The notes below the pieces were generated by a model. That model made no database searches, was not told the origin of the DNA, and saw only the letters and a list, made by a program, of their open reading frames with translations. Below, one piece after another: positions 13,080 through 25,002 of a DNA stretch of 64,000 nt. A program made the position numbers and the translations under genes. Source of the DNA: Sclerodactyla briareus (lineage: Eukaryota > Echinodermata > Holothuroidea > Dendrochirotida > Sclerodactylidae). The stretch covers positions 907,501 to 971,500 of the forward strand of contig JAODTK010005771.1 of assembly GCA_026419785.1 (NCBI GenBank), written 5' to 3'. Numbering within the stretch: the first letter of the stretch is position 1; every line of letters begins with the position of its first letter.

Positions 13080-13640
13080 GACGATACGTTGAGGACAACT
13101 GCTGCCTTGGTTACAACAGAGTCATATCGCGTGGCAATGGAAAAATGTATCTATGGGTCCAACCCCCATTTCATACGATGTTCCTATGCGGGTAATTGTG
13201 GCCTTCGAAGTTTGGGCCATCCAGCCGAGAAATTTGAGAGAATCCATTGCACAATAACGCATTACGGTCACACATTGATAACACGGCAATTATTGTTTTT
13301 TCTATATTGTTTTATTTTGTTGATAAGTCAACATTGCCGAAGTTTCTGTTGTCTTCCCCTTATCAAAGTAACCATCAACACCTACCACCCCTACAGTAAT
13401 CCTCTCCCATAGACTAATACTTTTCGAAGTGAATCACTGTTTGATTTCAATATAAAAAAGACTGTTTGCAGTTTTTGCAAGTATACATCATGTGTTTATT
13501 GCATGATGGGATGGCCTTTCGATCTCTTGCGCATACACATGCTTCACAATACACACAGGACTTAACTCCGTAACGGAGAAAGCCTATTTACTTCCGGTTT
13601 GGACTGTCCGCTTCACAGGTTTCATCCTCTATTTTAGCCC
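13080..13640 (+). repeat. Dispersed repeat R560, copy 1
   Basis: This shares an ordered series of matches with 33185-33740: GGAAAAATG-TAT-TAGGTCC, AATAACGCAT-ACG, GATAAGTCAACATT, GAAGTTTCTGTTGTCTT, GCATGATGGGATGGCCTT, GCGCATACACATGC and GGTTTGGACTG. Divergence is mainly small indels. No ends or coding potential can be defined. Confidence 0.6.
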
Positions 13641-14299
13641 CTTTAGATAATCCTGCAGCTGTCCTTTAAACGTAATGACTGATAGGGGAGTTACTGTGTA
13701 TAAGAAGCCAATTGGCGTTTTTCCACATCGCCTGAAGAACGCTTCGTCGTCGACCACCCCCCCCTTCCGCCCTTCACTGTGTAACTATTGTGTTGTTATT
13801 ATTCTTTTCTTGTTTTTTTTCATTGTTATTATTATATCAAGTGTGCACGTGTCAGTGTGGAATAATCAGTTCCGATAACCCCTTGTAGAATATTGTCGTG
13901 ACGCTTCAATGTGGAACGGAACGCTGTCGCAAATTCGAAAGGGGGGGGGGGTTGCGAGACGGTAATGTCCTGCAATTGTTTCAAACTGTTTAAAAATAAA
14001 GTGCTCGAAAGTGTTCACTCCTGGACACCGTGTGCTCAGTGCATGATCATGGTCAGATACCATGTATACCCCCCCCCCTAACCAAACCTTGGGGGAAAAA
14101 AAAAGTTGCTGATTCCCAAACACTGTGAAAATCACGCCAACGGGCTAATTAATCTATTGAAACTAGGTCACGAAAATCATCTCAGAAAACGCGCGCCTTC
14201 CTCCCGGCATAAGCGGTTGCATTCCCGGAGTATACACACACCGGGATTGGTGTTTAATTATAACCATGACCAATTTCCCTCAGGGGAAAAAATAAGAAA

Positions 14300-14790
14300 T
14301 AACAATGAACAAATCAGTAGATTGGCCCAGTCGTCCCTACTAACCATCCACTAGCGATCTGAGAAATATCTTGACGTACGGCTGCAGTTTGATAGTTCCC
14401 CGTCAACTCCACCGAAAGGGAAAAATTATCGTCAAATTGACTCCACACATTTCGGAATTGTTCCATAAGCCTGGTACAACCATCAACGTTTGGATTTGAA
14501 CCGACGAATGAAACGTTTGTATTCGTCGTTGAAAATAGTTCACGTACTTCGGTCATAAATATGGCGTGGAGTGCCTATAAAAAATTAATGCACGGAAGAC
14601 CTGGAAGCTGATTTGAGACCCCGCATAATTAGGAGTCCACCCTGGCATCCCGGCGCTGTCAGACATTACTTCAGTACGTGTGAATGTTGGGTTCCCCGGG
14701 TTCATAATCCGTAGGCAACTTATGTCAGTACGGGAGAAGAATATACCTCGGTACGTTCTGAAGTTTTCGGGGCGCGCATGCAATTATAAT
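14300..14790 (-). CDS. Unidentified coding-like segment
   Basis: Two adjoining minus-strand frames (14553-14780 and 14314-14570) read as one protein of about 150 residues if a single base is lost in the T-run near 14585. Composition is protein-like and not low-complexity. Words include RIMNPGNPTFTRTEVMSD, MTEVRELFSTTNTN and NVWSQFDDNFSLSVELTG. I do not recognise the family, see no signal peptide or membrane segment, and cannot fix a start. A splice acceptor-like TTTTTTATAG lies between the two frames, so two exons are also possible. Chance open frames of 75-80 codons are common in 64 kb, so confidence is low. Confidence 0.22.
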
Positions 14791-15153
14791 CAGATGATGA
14801 GGCAAAGGGGAAAGATTGTCTGAATTTTTTATGGCATGTCAATTAATTGTTTCAATCCCCCCCCCCCCTCGAGAACAAGAAGCGGCCTAACGCGCATATA
14901 CACACGGTCTGAGGGTCTCGATTACAAGGCAAATTCCTTTGATCCCCCACCCAATTTGTAATGTAAATGGCGGTAGACGCGGCGGGGGCTGCCAATCCAG
15001 GTAATTGGTGTAAGCACGCTGTCTTTTGCCATCGATGCTCAATATCGTATAGGCCTATTCGATATCGGTAACCAAGATATGATCGTTTTTGCTAACATCT
15101 CATTGCGATCTTGTCGTTCTCAACTTCTTATACTACAGTCCGAGATGTTTTAC

Positions 15154-15500
15154 TTTTTTTTTTTTTTTTTTAACAAAGTGACATGAGGAATGGGAACCCA
15201 TAATAGCCTAAACAAAAAAGGCAACCCCCCAGCACAAGAGACTAAAGAAAGAGAGATATCCCAGCTTGTTTTCTACTCTTGAACCCCTGAAGGTCAAAAT
15301 CAGGAGAAAAAAAACCCCGAGGAAGCCTATTCCAGGCACCGCTAAGTGCAGGAAAAAGGGAGCGAGCATAGGTTTCGGTGTCGATGACTTGAAGAATGCC
15401 ACCAAAAAGGTGCCTGGAAGAAAAGACGAGTTATGTGGCGAGTACCCTCGATTAAAGAGGAACAGCATCCCCAAGCTCAAAGAACATTGACATCAACGTA
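15154..15500 (-). mobile_element. Possible retroposon 3' end with poly(A)
   Basis: On the minus strand about 330 bases end in TTTGTTA followed by 18 A (15154-15171), as a reverse-transcribed insertion would. The sequence is less indel-ridden than its surroundings. A lysine-rich plus-strand frame (15266-15490) crosses it. No class can be named. Confidence 0.3.
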
Positions 15501-16279
15501 ACGGAAAGAGGCAGAGAGATGATTCCGATCTGCGATGGGATGAGCTGAGTAAGGAGGTCAGATGATCATCTTGATAGAGATGGCCTTCTCTGGATCCGAT
15601 CAGGACATTGAAGAGAGGATGGCGAAGCCCCACCCCAATAATGGCCACCATATTCCATTAGGGACCAAATTTTTGGCTTTCAAAGCAGAAAAAAGAATAC
15701 ACAGATTTAAGATATGTTATAGTAGCATATGAAGTCGGGTCCTTTTCTCCCAAAGAAGTCCAGGGATGGAGGGTATCAGAATTGTGGTGTTTTTTTTTGT
15801 TCTTTCTCAAATTTTTAAAAAGCGCAGAACTTGAGATGTGGTAAAATATACAGATTTATCCGCCAAAATCCATAACTTTTACTTTTCCACAAAAAAGTTT
15901 ACAATGTTTTGTGCCCCTTGCTTTATTTACGAGTGGTACCGGGTATATCCAGTCATTCACATCCCCGATGTAATGGTAAGTCCCAAAATGGTCCCATCAA
16001 AAACATCCAGGTTAGTCCATCCAAATCATGTTGAAAGTGATCACCCGATTTCAGGGAAAACTCTGATGAAATCATTTTGTGAATGTCTGCCTTCGAATGA
16101 ATGTATAAACATTTCGACCATTCCGAGTTAAGAGGTTTATGAAGAGTCCTCGGACAGAAAGAATGGGTAGCTACACCTTCGTAAAGAATTCCACCCCGTT
16201 GTTTAAAAGGCGTGTGCGCAGAAAACCTGTCCTGCCTGTGGTCCCATCAGTCTTCATTTTCTTTTTGATTTCCTACCAT

Positions 16280-16440
16280 AGGCGTCAATCCATCGTCAGA
16301 AGTGGGGGGGGGGGGCTACCGAGTGGGAGGGGGTCATACCCTCCGTCCGCCAAAAATTGCTGGGTGAAAAATTTAAATCATGGGAGTTTCGCTCAAAAGG
16401 TGGGGGGGACAGCGCCCCCCTGCGTCCCCCCATGATTAGC
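16280..16440. repeat. CATAGGCG-type repeat with GGGGGGGACAGCGCCCCCC core
   Basis: It starts CATAGGCGTCAATCC, carries an 11-G run and ends in a GGGGGG/CCCCCC inverted block. The 38160-38270 block (CATAGGCGGCGCAAG... GGGGGGACGCGTCCCCCC) has the same plan, so both are probably one transposon family. Confidence 0.35.
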
Positions 16441-16449
16441 CCACCTTCC

Positions 16450-17550
16450 TACCTGTACGGCCTGGCTGACGGTATCTTAGCAGACGCCCCCTTTCTTGCC
16501 GAAACCATCACATGGTTGGTACCGGGGACAACAGTGTGTGCATTCCGGACTTCCACGACCATATATATAATTAATTGTATATATCAGACATATATATAGT
16601 CGGCTTATACCTGCCTAATCGGTATTTTTAAGATAACGCTCTGTTCAGCGAATGGTTTTATTTTTTTACCGCGGTTGCTAAGCTGCCATCCGGCATACGG
16701 AAAATCCGAGGTAGCTCAGGGGTGAGCCGGGGGGCAGAAACCACCGGACCGGAGGTGAAATCATAACTGGGCGATTGATTGTTCTAACAAGGCACCCTGG
16801 ATTCTCGGCTCAAGTCAATTCAAGCCATTAATACCCTTTATTGGGTGTTTATATGTTTCACAGGAATATAAAAATCATTCATAGCACCTTTGTCCCGGTT
16901 CAAATATCCATGTTCGGGTTTGGAAGATATGGCCTCCTCAAATTTCAAATAATTGGGTGATTTGGTCAATCTGCACGGTTTTTATATATGACATAGGCCT
17001 ATCTCCAATTATAAGGGTAAAAGGTGACAGACATATTTTCTTTTTTCTTCAAATTGGTAGATATTCGTCTCAATGTTGCCGGGAATTTGGCAAAATTGCC
17101 AACTTAGCATGATAAATTAATACTCCTGAAAATTCGTTACTTTTTAACCGAAATGCTATCAACATGGACAAAGTTTTGATTGACATGATTTTCAGTACCC
17201 AATCATATGACATTTAATTTTTTGACTTGACTTGCCCTTGCACATAATCAATTATCGCAGTTGCGCGTCTCACACTTATATCATCTATAACGTCCAATGC
17301 AATCTACGAAAAGTTTCTCTACTCTTCGCACGAACTGATTTTACCTACTGCTACCCTTATTTATTTTTCGGTGTCCTAGCTGCTGGCTCTAACTCCGCTG
17401 CTGGGAATTAATTTTTCATACGGAAACGTTTATCCGTGATAATTGATTTGATGTAACCTTTGAGCCCACTTCAGCCGCTCCAAACTCAAGCTTATGTCAA
17501 TAGGTCCGATCGTAGAACAGTGGGTAAAACCATGGTGGACGGCACATGCA
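16450..17550. other. No supported gene
   Basis: A GAGGTAGCTCAGGGGTGAGC A-box-like word lies near 16710. The rest is AT-rich and featureless. Confidence 0.5.
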
Positions 17551-17552
17551 AA

Positions 17553-20500
17553 CTAGAAAATGGTCGGGACAACGGTCACCCGCCAGACGTCTTATCCCCG
17601 CATCTCTTATTCAGAATTGGTGAACATGAACACCGACAATATTCTTAGAAAGAAGACTTTATAAGACTTTTGAAGCGACAACGTGTCAGGTAAACTGTGT
17701 CATTCCATAATCCACTTGTCAAGTGTATGAGGCACCCCAACAGCCCCGGACAAGGTGCGTCCTTAAATAGCACATTTATTCAAGATTCGAACTTAAACCA
17801 CATGACCACCCGCAGAGGTCAAGTTCAGTATAGTCACACACATGCAGGTCAACAATTATGTCACAATGGTGAACCATCCAGCCTTCGCAGAAATTAAATT
17901 CTCCGATTATAGCCCGAAAAAAAAAAACGTTTTTGACCCCTAAGTGACCCTCGGACTGACCTTTAATGATATGACAGATATTATGAGAATGTTACTCTAC
18001 ATGTGTGATAATCCACTCCTAGGAGCATTTTGCATTCGATGAACAACACCAGTTGCTATTGACGAAAAAAGTATAACCGTTTTTGACCCCCTAGTGACCT
18101 TTAATGACCTCAAGACATGGCGGTTTTTATGAAAATTGCTATACCCATGTGAGCATTCCACGGCTAGAAAAACAAAAAGGGGGGGGGCCAATTCATTCCA
18201 ATGGGGGGGTTGGTGGGGGGGGGGTTGGGGGAGGGGTCGGGGGGGGGGGGGGGGGTTTGAACATGTCCAATGTTATTGCGAAGAAGGTAGAATAACAATT
18301 GAACGTGATCCCTTGTAAAACTACCAAAGTAAGTGTCCAGATCGAAGCGGGAGGTTAGTTGTTCTTCCATAAGCACACAAAGCCTCAATCACAGATCCAA
18401 AAATAACCAGTTTCTATTTTTTTTGCCGTAACTACTCAAATAAGCACATTTATTCAAGATTCGACCTTCACCCACATGGACCAACCGACAGAGGTCAATT
18501 AGGTTCAGAGGTCACACCACATGCAGGTCAAACTTATATCACAATGGTGAACCATCCAGCCTCGCAGATATTCATTTCTCCGATTATAGACAACAAACAG
18601 TTTTTGACCCCTAAGTGACCCGAATGACCTTAATGATATGACAGTTTTTTATGAGGTTTGTTACTCTCCATGTGATACATCCACTCCTGAGCATTTTGCA
18701 GTCTATGAACACACCCAGTGCTATTGCGAGAAAAGTACTAAATCAGTTTTTTGACCCCTAAGTGACTTAATGCCTTCAATGACATGGCGGACTTTATGAA
18801 AATTGTAATTCTCCATGTGATGCATTCCATCCTAGAAGCATATTGCATTCCAATGACCATGTCCACTGTTATTGCGAAGAAAAAGGTTAAAATTGACTTT
18901 GACCCCTTGTAACTACAAGTAAGGCGTCGAAAGCGGGAGTTTGTTTCATTCCATAAGCACACAAAGGCTCAATCACATATCCAAAAATAACCAGTTGCTA
19001 TTTTTTTTGCCCGTAATCCTGAATAAGCACATTTATCAAGCGTTTGACCTTTAACCACATGACCACCCGACAGGTCAAAATTAGGTCAGAGGTCACCCTC
19101 AACAACATGCAGGTCAACAATACTATCACAATATGGTGAAACCATACAGCCTCGGCAGATTTCCTATTCACCAGTTTCATGAAAATCCAATGAAGTTTGA
19201 AATACACTCCATTATGCTATAAGCAGCTAACTGGCCCAAAGAATGCAAACTTGACAACAGATGACCTTGAAATTGTCGTCATGTTTTTCGGCTCCAAACA
19301 AATACCCACAACCACCACGTTTGTTGTGTTTGTAAATCGCCAAACTGAAAATTTTGCGGGGAAAACCTGCAAAAAATAGAGGGAAACAAATATAGATATA
19401 GCCCATTTTCGAAACTTAACGAGATTTACTCATACGGACATGTGTACCAGTTTTGGGGTCATCAGGATTAAAGCAAGGGTTTCAACCTGGGGGACGCGTC
19501 CCACCGGGGGCATCTTGCAATTTCTGGTGTGGGACGTGAGCTTGTTCCCAAGTACCACAGAAAAAGAAGGGCAAAATGATACATTTTTAATTCATCAGTA
19601 AGTATTTGAGATTACATGAACATAGGGCCATGTTGCAAGTGAATGTTGTGATAAACCAAAACGAAATACTGCCGCAGGTGGTAAACTTGACAAGATGTGT
19701 GTATTTTCGAAATGGGGAGTTTTTCCGCCTCCATCCTTCCCGTCAACGTGATGGCGGGCGTAGCGAGCGGGGGTGAGGGGTATCCAAAAAAGGTCAAAGC
19801 CAATTGGTGAAAAACAATTGAGAAGAAAGAATTCCCGGAACTAGCAATGAAAACGTCGGTTTCAGGGAGGAAATCATGAGAGCGGCATAGCAAGAGTACA
19901 AGGCGAGAGATAGAGGACATCCCCACCCCACAGTTTGGTTTTGTTTTTAGATCGAAAAATCGAAGATTCTGGCAGGAAAACTACCAAACTTTGAGCACAG
20001 AATAAGGTAAAATCTGGTATAGAGATTATCCTTAATGCAAAAGTGGAAAGATTGTCTGAAAGTTTGTAGTAAATGGCCGAAAAATTTGATCAATTGCCCC
20101 ATTGAAGTGTCAACTTTTGCGCGCTTCGCGCGCAGTGTTGTGTTCATGGTTTGCTTCATACTCACGGAGCTGCTGTTGAAAAATCGGGCCTTGGTTAGGT
20201 CGGGCATAATTTTTCCGGTCTGTTTCCAAATTGAAAGGGTACTGCGTACGTGGTGAGCGGGGCGAGTAATTACTGAGAGTATTGCCCGATTGCATCTGAG
20301 GACGTTTCAATGTTCAAAAGGGGAGGGCGCCACCCCCTCCCCCATATCGGTTATCCATTGCCTAGATCCGTCGGAAACAAATAATCTACCCCACCCTCAT
20401 TTATCAACCCCTTCGCTATATACCGCCCCTGCGTGACGAGTGCCGTACGTGCAACTAATATAGGGGACGTACTCTAACGAATCAGCAAAACTGCACCAAT

Positions 20501-20738
20501 AGTCAAGTTTTAATTTTTCACTCATAGCTCATTTATTAATGGTGGGGACGTGGACATCAGGAATGCCAATTTGGGGCGACAACCAAAAAGGTTGAAAAAC
20601 CCTGTGGGAATAAAGTGTTTTAAAGAATGAGGCGCGCTAACGCCTAAAGTTTCCGGCGGCGGCGGCGCGGAGACGGCGGGCACAGGGTCAAAACCATAAT
20701 ATTCCAGAACACTCACAGTGTTGCGGGGGATATAATGA
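17553..20738 (-). mobile_element. Helentron-like non-autonomous element, copy 3, interrupted by a hAT-like insertion
   Basis: In minus orientation the 5' end TCATTATATCCCCCGC lies at 20738. The 3' end has GATGCGGGGATA (about 17593-17606), a partly decayed hairpin and the terminal CTAG at 17553-17556. The element is in two parts, 17553-19473 (body) and 20607-20738 (GC-rich head), separated by an unrelated 1.13 kb element. Joining the two parts restores the order seen in copies 1 and 2. The body has about two large units and a G-rich expansion at 18177-18255 that the other copies lack. A perfect DR1 word (AGGTCAGAGGTCA) is at 19083-19095. Confidence 0.72.
19474..20606. mobile_element. hAT-like non-autonomous element nested in Helentron-like copy 3
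   Basis: Ends are CAAGGGTTTCAACCT on the left and, read inward from the right, CACAGGGTTTTTCAACCT. These resemble the CAGNGGTTCTCAACCT ends of Charlie-type hAT elements. Flanks are GGATTAAAG and GGAATAAAG. The uninterrupted family sequence has GGATAAAG at this point, so an 8-bp target duplication, typical of hAT, is inferred once single-base indels are allowed for. Several 60-100 codon open stretches exist but none resembles a transposase, so the element is non-autonomous or too decayed to tell. Confidence 0.65.
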
Positions 20739-22546
20739 GCCGCCTGAACTGCATGCGTTGGTTGCATGGGTATATACACCATCATCACTGTCAGTGATGC
20801 ATCATCACCCCGATGACCCCGCTATGGTAAAGCAACGTTAAGTCGTTACTTACAACCCGCAACAGTAAATGCGGATTATTGAGCGGCACATAGGGGACAG
20901 CGTTTATTATAACTACACCATCCCACCATTTCGCTCTATTTCTGTCCATGCATGTGCATGGGCATGAGATAATCAGTTCTAGATTTTAAAATATATGGCC
21001 TACGTGTGATTCATTCCCGTCATTTACCTGTTTCAAGTCCAAAAGAGAGCTCAGCTAACCCAATACTCTTATTAAATTAGTTTAAAAAACAATTCAATTT
21101 CGGGGGGGAGGACTAGGTTTGGGAGTGAAGGAGTGAAGCAATCAGAAACGATATTTTTTCCCCTTCAAAAAACAAAAAAACAAACAAGTGTATGCAGACT
21201 TCGTTCCCAAATTGGGCCCGTCATGCACGTTAGAAGGTTGATGAAATTACAAAGCAGCCCGCACATGTGTCTCAAACTAAATTCACGATTAGATTGCACT
21301 GTTCCGGTGCCGCTTCACATATATTTCAAACAATCATTGGGTTATGGGATATAGGGTGATTGCGCAAAACATCGAAGGACATTCACCGAATTCATGAAGA
21401 ATATGCCGGGACATCTTTACACGCAGAGAACAATCATTAGTCTGTTGAGAGTCGACTGTCAAAGTTTCCCCCTCCATCAGCAAATTCCTTCCCATCATGC
21501 CAGTCAGGTTGGCCATTTATGACATTTTTTTGATGATGGCTTTCCTGTATCAAGAGGAAAAAAATGCAATTATATTGTTGTTGGTGCACCCCCCCGACTT
21601 TGTTATTGCGCTCTTGACAAGCCGTGCACGACTCGACTCAGCAGTGGGGAACCCCTTCGTCTGATAATTGCGTTGCACGAGGATCAACGGGGTTGACCTG
21701 TTGACCGTGGAGGTGGAAAAGAGTACTGATCAGCAGCAATAGCCCAGCCTTCCGAGTCAGAGGGGATGGACGATTTTCCCCGATTTGGACATTTATTTCG
21801 CGGTTATCCCTTGCTATGAATGGGGGCTGGGGGGGGGGGGGGAGCTCTTATTCATGAGGAGGCGTCAAAAAGCACGCTTCCTCGTACCTCCCCACACCCA
21901 GCGTTTCCCTCAATTGCTAGTCTGGGCCCATGTTGCGCTATTGTCGCCGGTACTTAATTCCCACACAATTTACTGGATTTTCGGTTCTTCCACTCTATTT
22001 CTTCTCGTTTTATATTCTTCCCCCTTCATTCCCGTTTTTGCCAGTAGTGAGCTCCGATTTCCAGATGTGTCCTCTCGATCTTTTGTATGACCGAATCCCA
22101 AACCCATTGAGCAATACTAGGATGTCGAACGCTATATAATCAGTTATAGACTGCGGTCATTCACTTTCGGTTCCATAGGCATGTGAACTGTCGAAAGGCT
22201 ACGTCGAGAGCCGAGCTGATCCGAGCCTCGGACAGGGCCGGAGCGACTGGGGTGTGTGGGAGGGGGGTTGGGAGGGGCGTGTGTGGGGAGGGGTGCATGT
22301 GTTGGGAAGGCGGTGCGTCACCAGCAGGGAGGAAACCGTCGAAGCGAACGCAGTCAGGATATCTGCGAATTCAGTGGAATCTTCCGAATCGCAGTCCAGC
22401 ACATTTTGTGACTGATGTCACACCAGCTGTACTCCAGTGAAGATTAAACTTTGATATGGGGGCAAAAGGTTTTAGTCATTCTTATACACGGGAATTGACT
22501 AGTTTGTCGTAGACAACAGAACACAATCCTGAACTTCGATCTTGGG

Positions 22547-22667
22547 CCAATGAGTCAATTGCCCGTGTTCAGGCACAGGAACAGCTGAGTGTCATTTCAA
22601 CTTTGTGGTACCAAAAATCGAATTTCCAGCAACGCTCCGCGCCAACAATGGTCTATATTGGCGCGGA
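22547..22667 (+). promoter_or_regulatory. CCAAT box plus palindromic E2F-like pair
   Basis: CCAAT lies at 22547-22551. TCCGCGCCAA (22636-22645) and TTGGCGCGGA (22658-22667) form a perfect 10-bp inverted repeat with a 12-base spacer. Both arms fit the E2F core (TTGGCGCG). This pairing is known from promoters of S-phase genes; function here is inference. Confidence 0.35.
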
Positions 22668-22685
22668 TCGTATAACTAGTCATGC

Positions 22686-22875
22686 ATGGCCGCGAGATGC
22701 CAACTGGACATGGGGCTAGGGCAGCAATTTAACAGAAGAAACGTCAAGATGGATGCATTTGCAGCAGCCCTCGTGGGAATGGATGTAATAGGCCAATATG
22801 CCGAAATATTCTTGAAAATGGGCGAATGGGGCCACAGTGTGTTCGCAGGTCTTTTTTGCGCCAAGAAAGTGCCCT
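22686..22875 (+). CDS. Candidate first exon of an unidentified gene
   Basis: An ATG at 22686 opens 63 codons (MAARCQLDMGLGQQF...) that run to a GTGAGT donor-like word at 22876. Upstream are a perfect inverted pair of E2F-like words and a CCAAT box (see the separate entry), which is what makes this frame stand out. No family is recognised, no downstream exon was found, and the minus strand is also open here. A chance frame is quite possible. Confidence 0.2.
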
Positions 22876-23953
22876 GTGAGTTGCTATGATCGGTGGGTAC
22901 TCAAAACCATCATTCTGTTTGCGGCTCCGCTTAGATAGTCCTTGGCGACGCCCCCTTCGCCACTAGTTCCCCTCTTCAGTGCGAAATAAGTCCCAGGACT
23001 CCGACTTCCCCCCCCCCCCCTCAACGGTCCCGCGAATATTTTTCCCCGTACCCAAGCTGGCTGTATAGCAGTGCACATGCATGCTGGTCTATTATGCACA
23101 GTGAGCGGGGTGCGTTTATTAAGGATTAAGATCCGAGTTTATTGTCTTGTTTCAAGGCAGCCCCTCTTCACACGACTAACGACTTAATCCCCTGATCATC
23201 ATGATACCCTGATGAAGACCTCGCCTGCACACCCAGGATGCCGTTTGCTCACGACCTACCACGCCCCCTACAGCCAACGCAGCGGCGTCTACTTCCGTCA
23301 CCTCGCAGTACTCATTTTACACGTGGGTAGTGTGAGACATTCGAGATACCTGTCCTTGTCTAAGAGCACGGCCCATAGGTTCGTCGCAATCTATTTATCT
23401 ATGGAAGTCTCGCGGAGCTCACCGAATGAGCTCATCTGCCTCCTCCATATATATCCTGCAAGGGATTCAACCAATACCGGAGATTCTGGTAAAAAAACAC
23501 AGAACTTGTCGCCACCCGATCAAAAGTTTCCTGTTTATAAGGCTCCAACCGTGTAGCCATAAATAAGCCTAACTTTAGCATTTATGAGAGAGGCGGTCTG
23601 GCTGCATCTATAAGGGAAATCGGGAAACACTGTAATGACCACTGTCCCTTGCCCACTAAAAAATAGATAACATACAACATAGTCACATCATTCATGGTGC
23701 AGTTTCGTGTAACTTTCGTTGTTGTATATAAACACTACCAGCAGCGTGATAAGGGGGATTTCCCCAGTCGGTTGGTCATTTTCTATAGGTATATCTATTA
23801 GGGGTTCGTCTGCCCGCCCCATTCGGGTTGCATGACAGTGCCGTGGCGGCCATACGAGCGACACTAATGGAATCCCTCCAAAGAAAAAAAGTTGTCTGGT
23901 CACCGGCCGACCAATGAAAGTACCTCATATGAGTCATGAGTGATGAGTCATGA

Positions 23954-23978
23954 CCCGTGCAGGTCTTTCCTGCACGGG
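23954..23978. other. Perfect 10-bp hairpin beside two AP-1-type words
   Basis: CCCGTGCAGG and CCTGCACGGG are exact complements separated by TCTTT. Two TGAGTCAT words (23930-23937 and 23944-23951) lie just upstream. No terminator or transposon end fits. Confidence 0.4.
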
Positions 23979-24496
23979 AAATGAACTGCACGAGTGTTCT
24001 TAGATCACGCAACGGCCACAAGCAGGACAAGAGCGCGCAGTCACGGGAAGAGAGTCACAATCCTCGACTTTTGAAAAGACAACATAGGCTAACGTGCATT
24101 CCACCCACAAGACGTTTCTCGTGACTAAATGCAGGATCGACTACCGGTATATAACACAATATGTTGTGGAATAACACCTTCATAAAGCAAGCCCCACTTC
24201 CATATACTAATGTTGCGTTGATATTTTGCGTAGACACAGTCATCCAATATTGCAGAGAAATGGGTGCACAGGAGGCGTCCCTATTTCCATCTTTCTTCTT
24301 GTTTCCCTGCATTATAACCGATCCTATATATCCCACTAGACATAATGCAATTTTCACGTTGTACGTCGTAAACACACTGGCGTGAGTGACCAAAAACCAT
24401 TCGCATTTCCAGTGCATCACTGCTAAAAAGTAAATTCCATTTTCTATAACACCCACCATGACCCCACTGCAACCCCACAGGCCGCGCCTCGTCAAT

Positions 24497-24560
24497 TTCT
24501 TCTTCTTATTCTTATTCTTCTTTTCTTCTTCGCTTCTCTTCTTTCCTTTCTCCTCCCCTT
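24497..24560 (+). repeat. Pyrimidine-rich (TTC)n tract
   Basis: TTCTTCTTCTTATTC... followed by CTTTCCTTTCTCCTCCCC is a polypyrimidine tract. It makes the minus-strand frame over 24055-24636 lysine-rich. Confidence 0.7.
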
Positions 24561-25002
24561 TTTTATTGCGAGTTATATATAGTCCTACCGTGCCTACTGG
24601 CCTATGGGCTTCCATACATGAGCGTTCATAATGCACGTTTGCCTATTTCTTCAAATAACAATTTGTGGTACGGTAATATTTTTACATTTCTAAGCCGATT
24701 TCTTAAAAAATGAGAAAACAAAAAACATATTTCCCCTGTAATCATGTGATTGACTCAATATAACAGTTGTGTACCTTAACTCTGATATCGAACGTTTGAA
24801 AGATCCCTATCAATGTAAAGGTAACCCCTATACAACAGATGGGTAATAGGATTCATATTCCCATTACATAGAACTTGCAATTTCCCCTCTCCCAAGGCTA
24901 ATTCGCACAACTCGATTTCGAAATTTTACCTATATCGTTACCCACCATATCGTGAATGAATATTGCATTGGTTTTATTTCATATACCTGAACCGTAGGCC
25001 TT

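Noticed and set aside
16700..16770. TAGCTCAGGGGTGAGC A-box-like word
   Set aside because: No B-box at the right distance, so not called as a tRNA.
24055..24636. 193-codon minus-strand open frame, the longest in the window
   Set aside because: It owes its length partly to a (TTC)n tract read as a lysine/glutamate run; there is no family resemblance, start context or splice signal.
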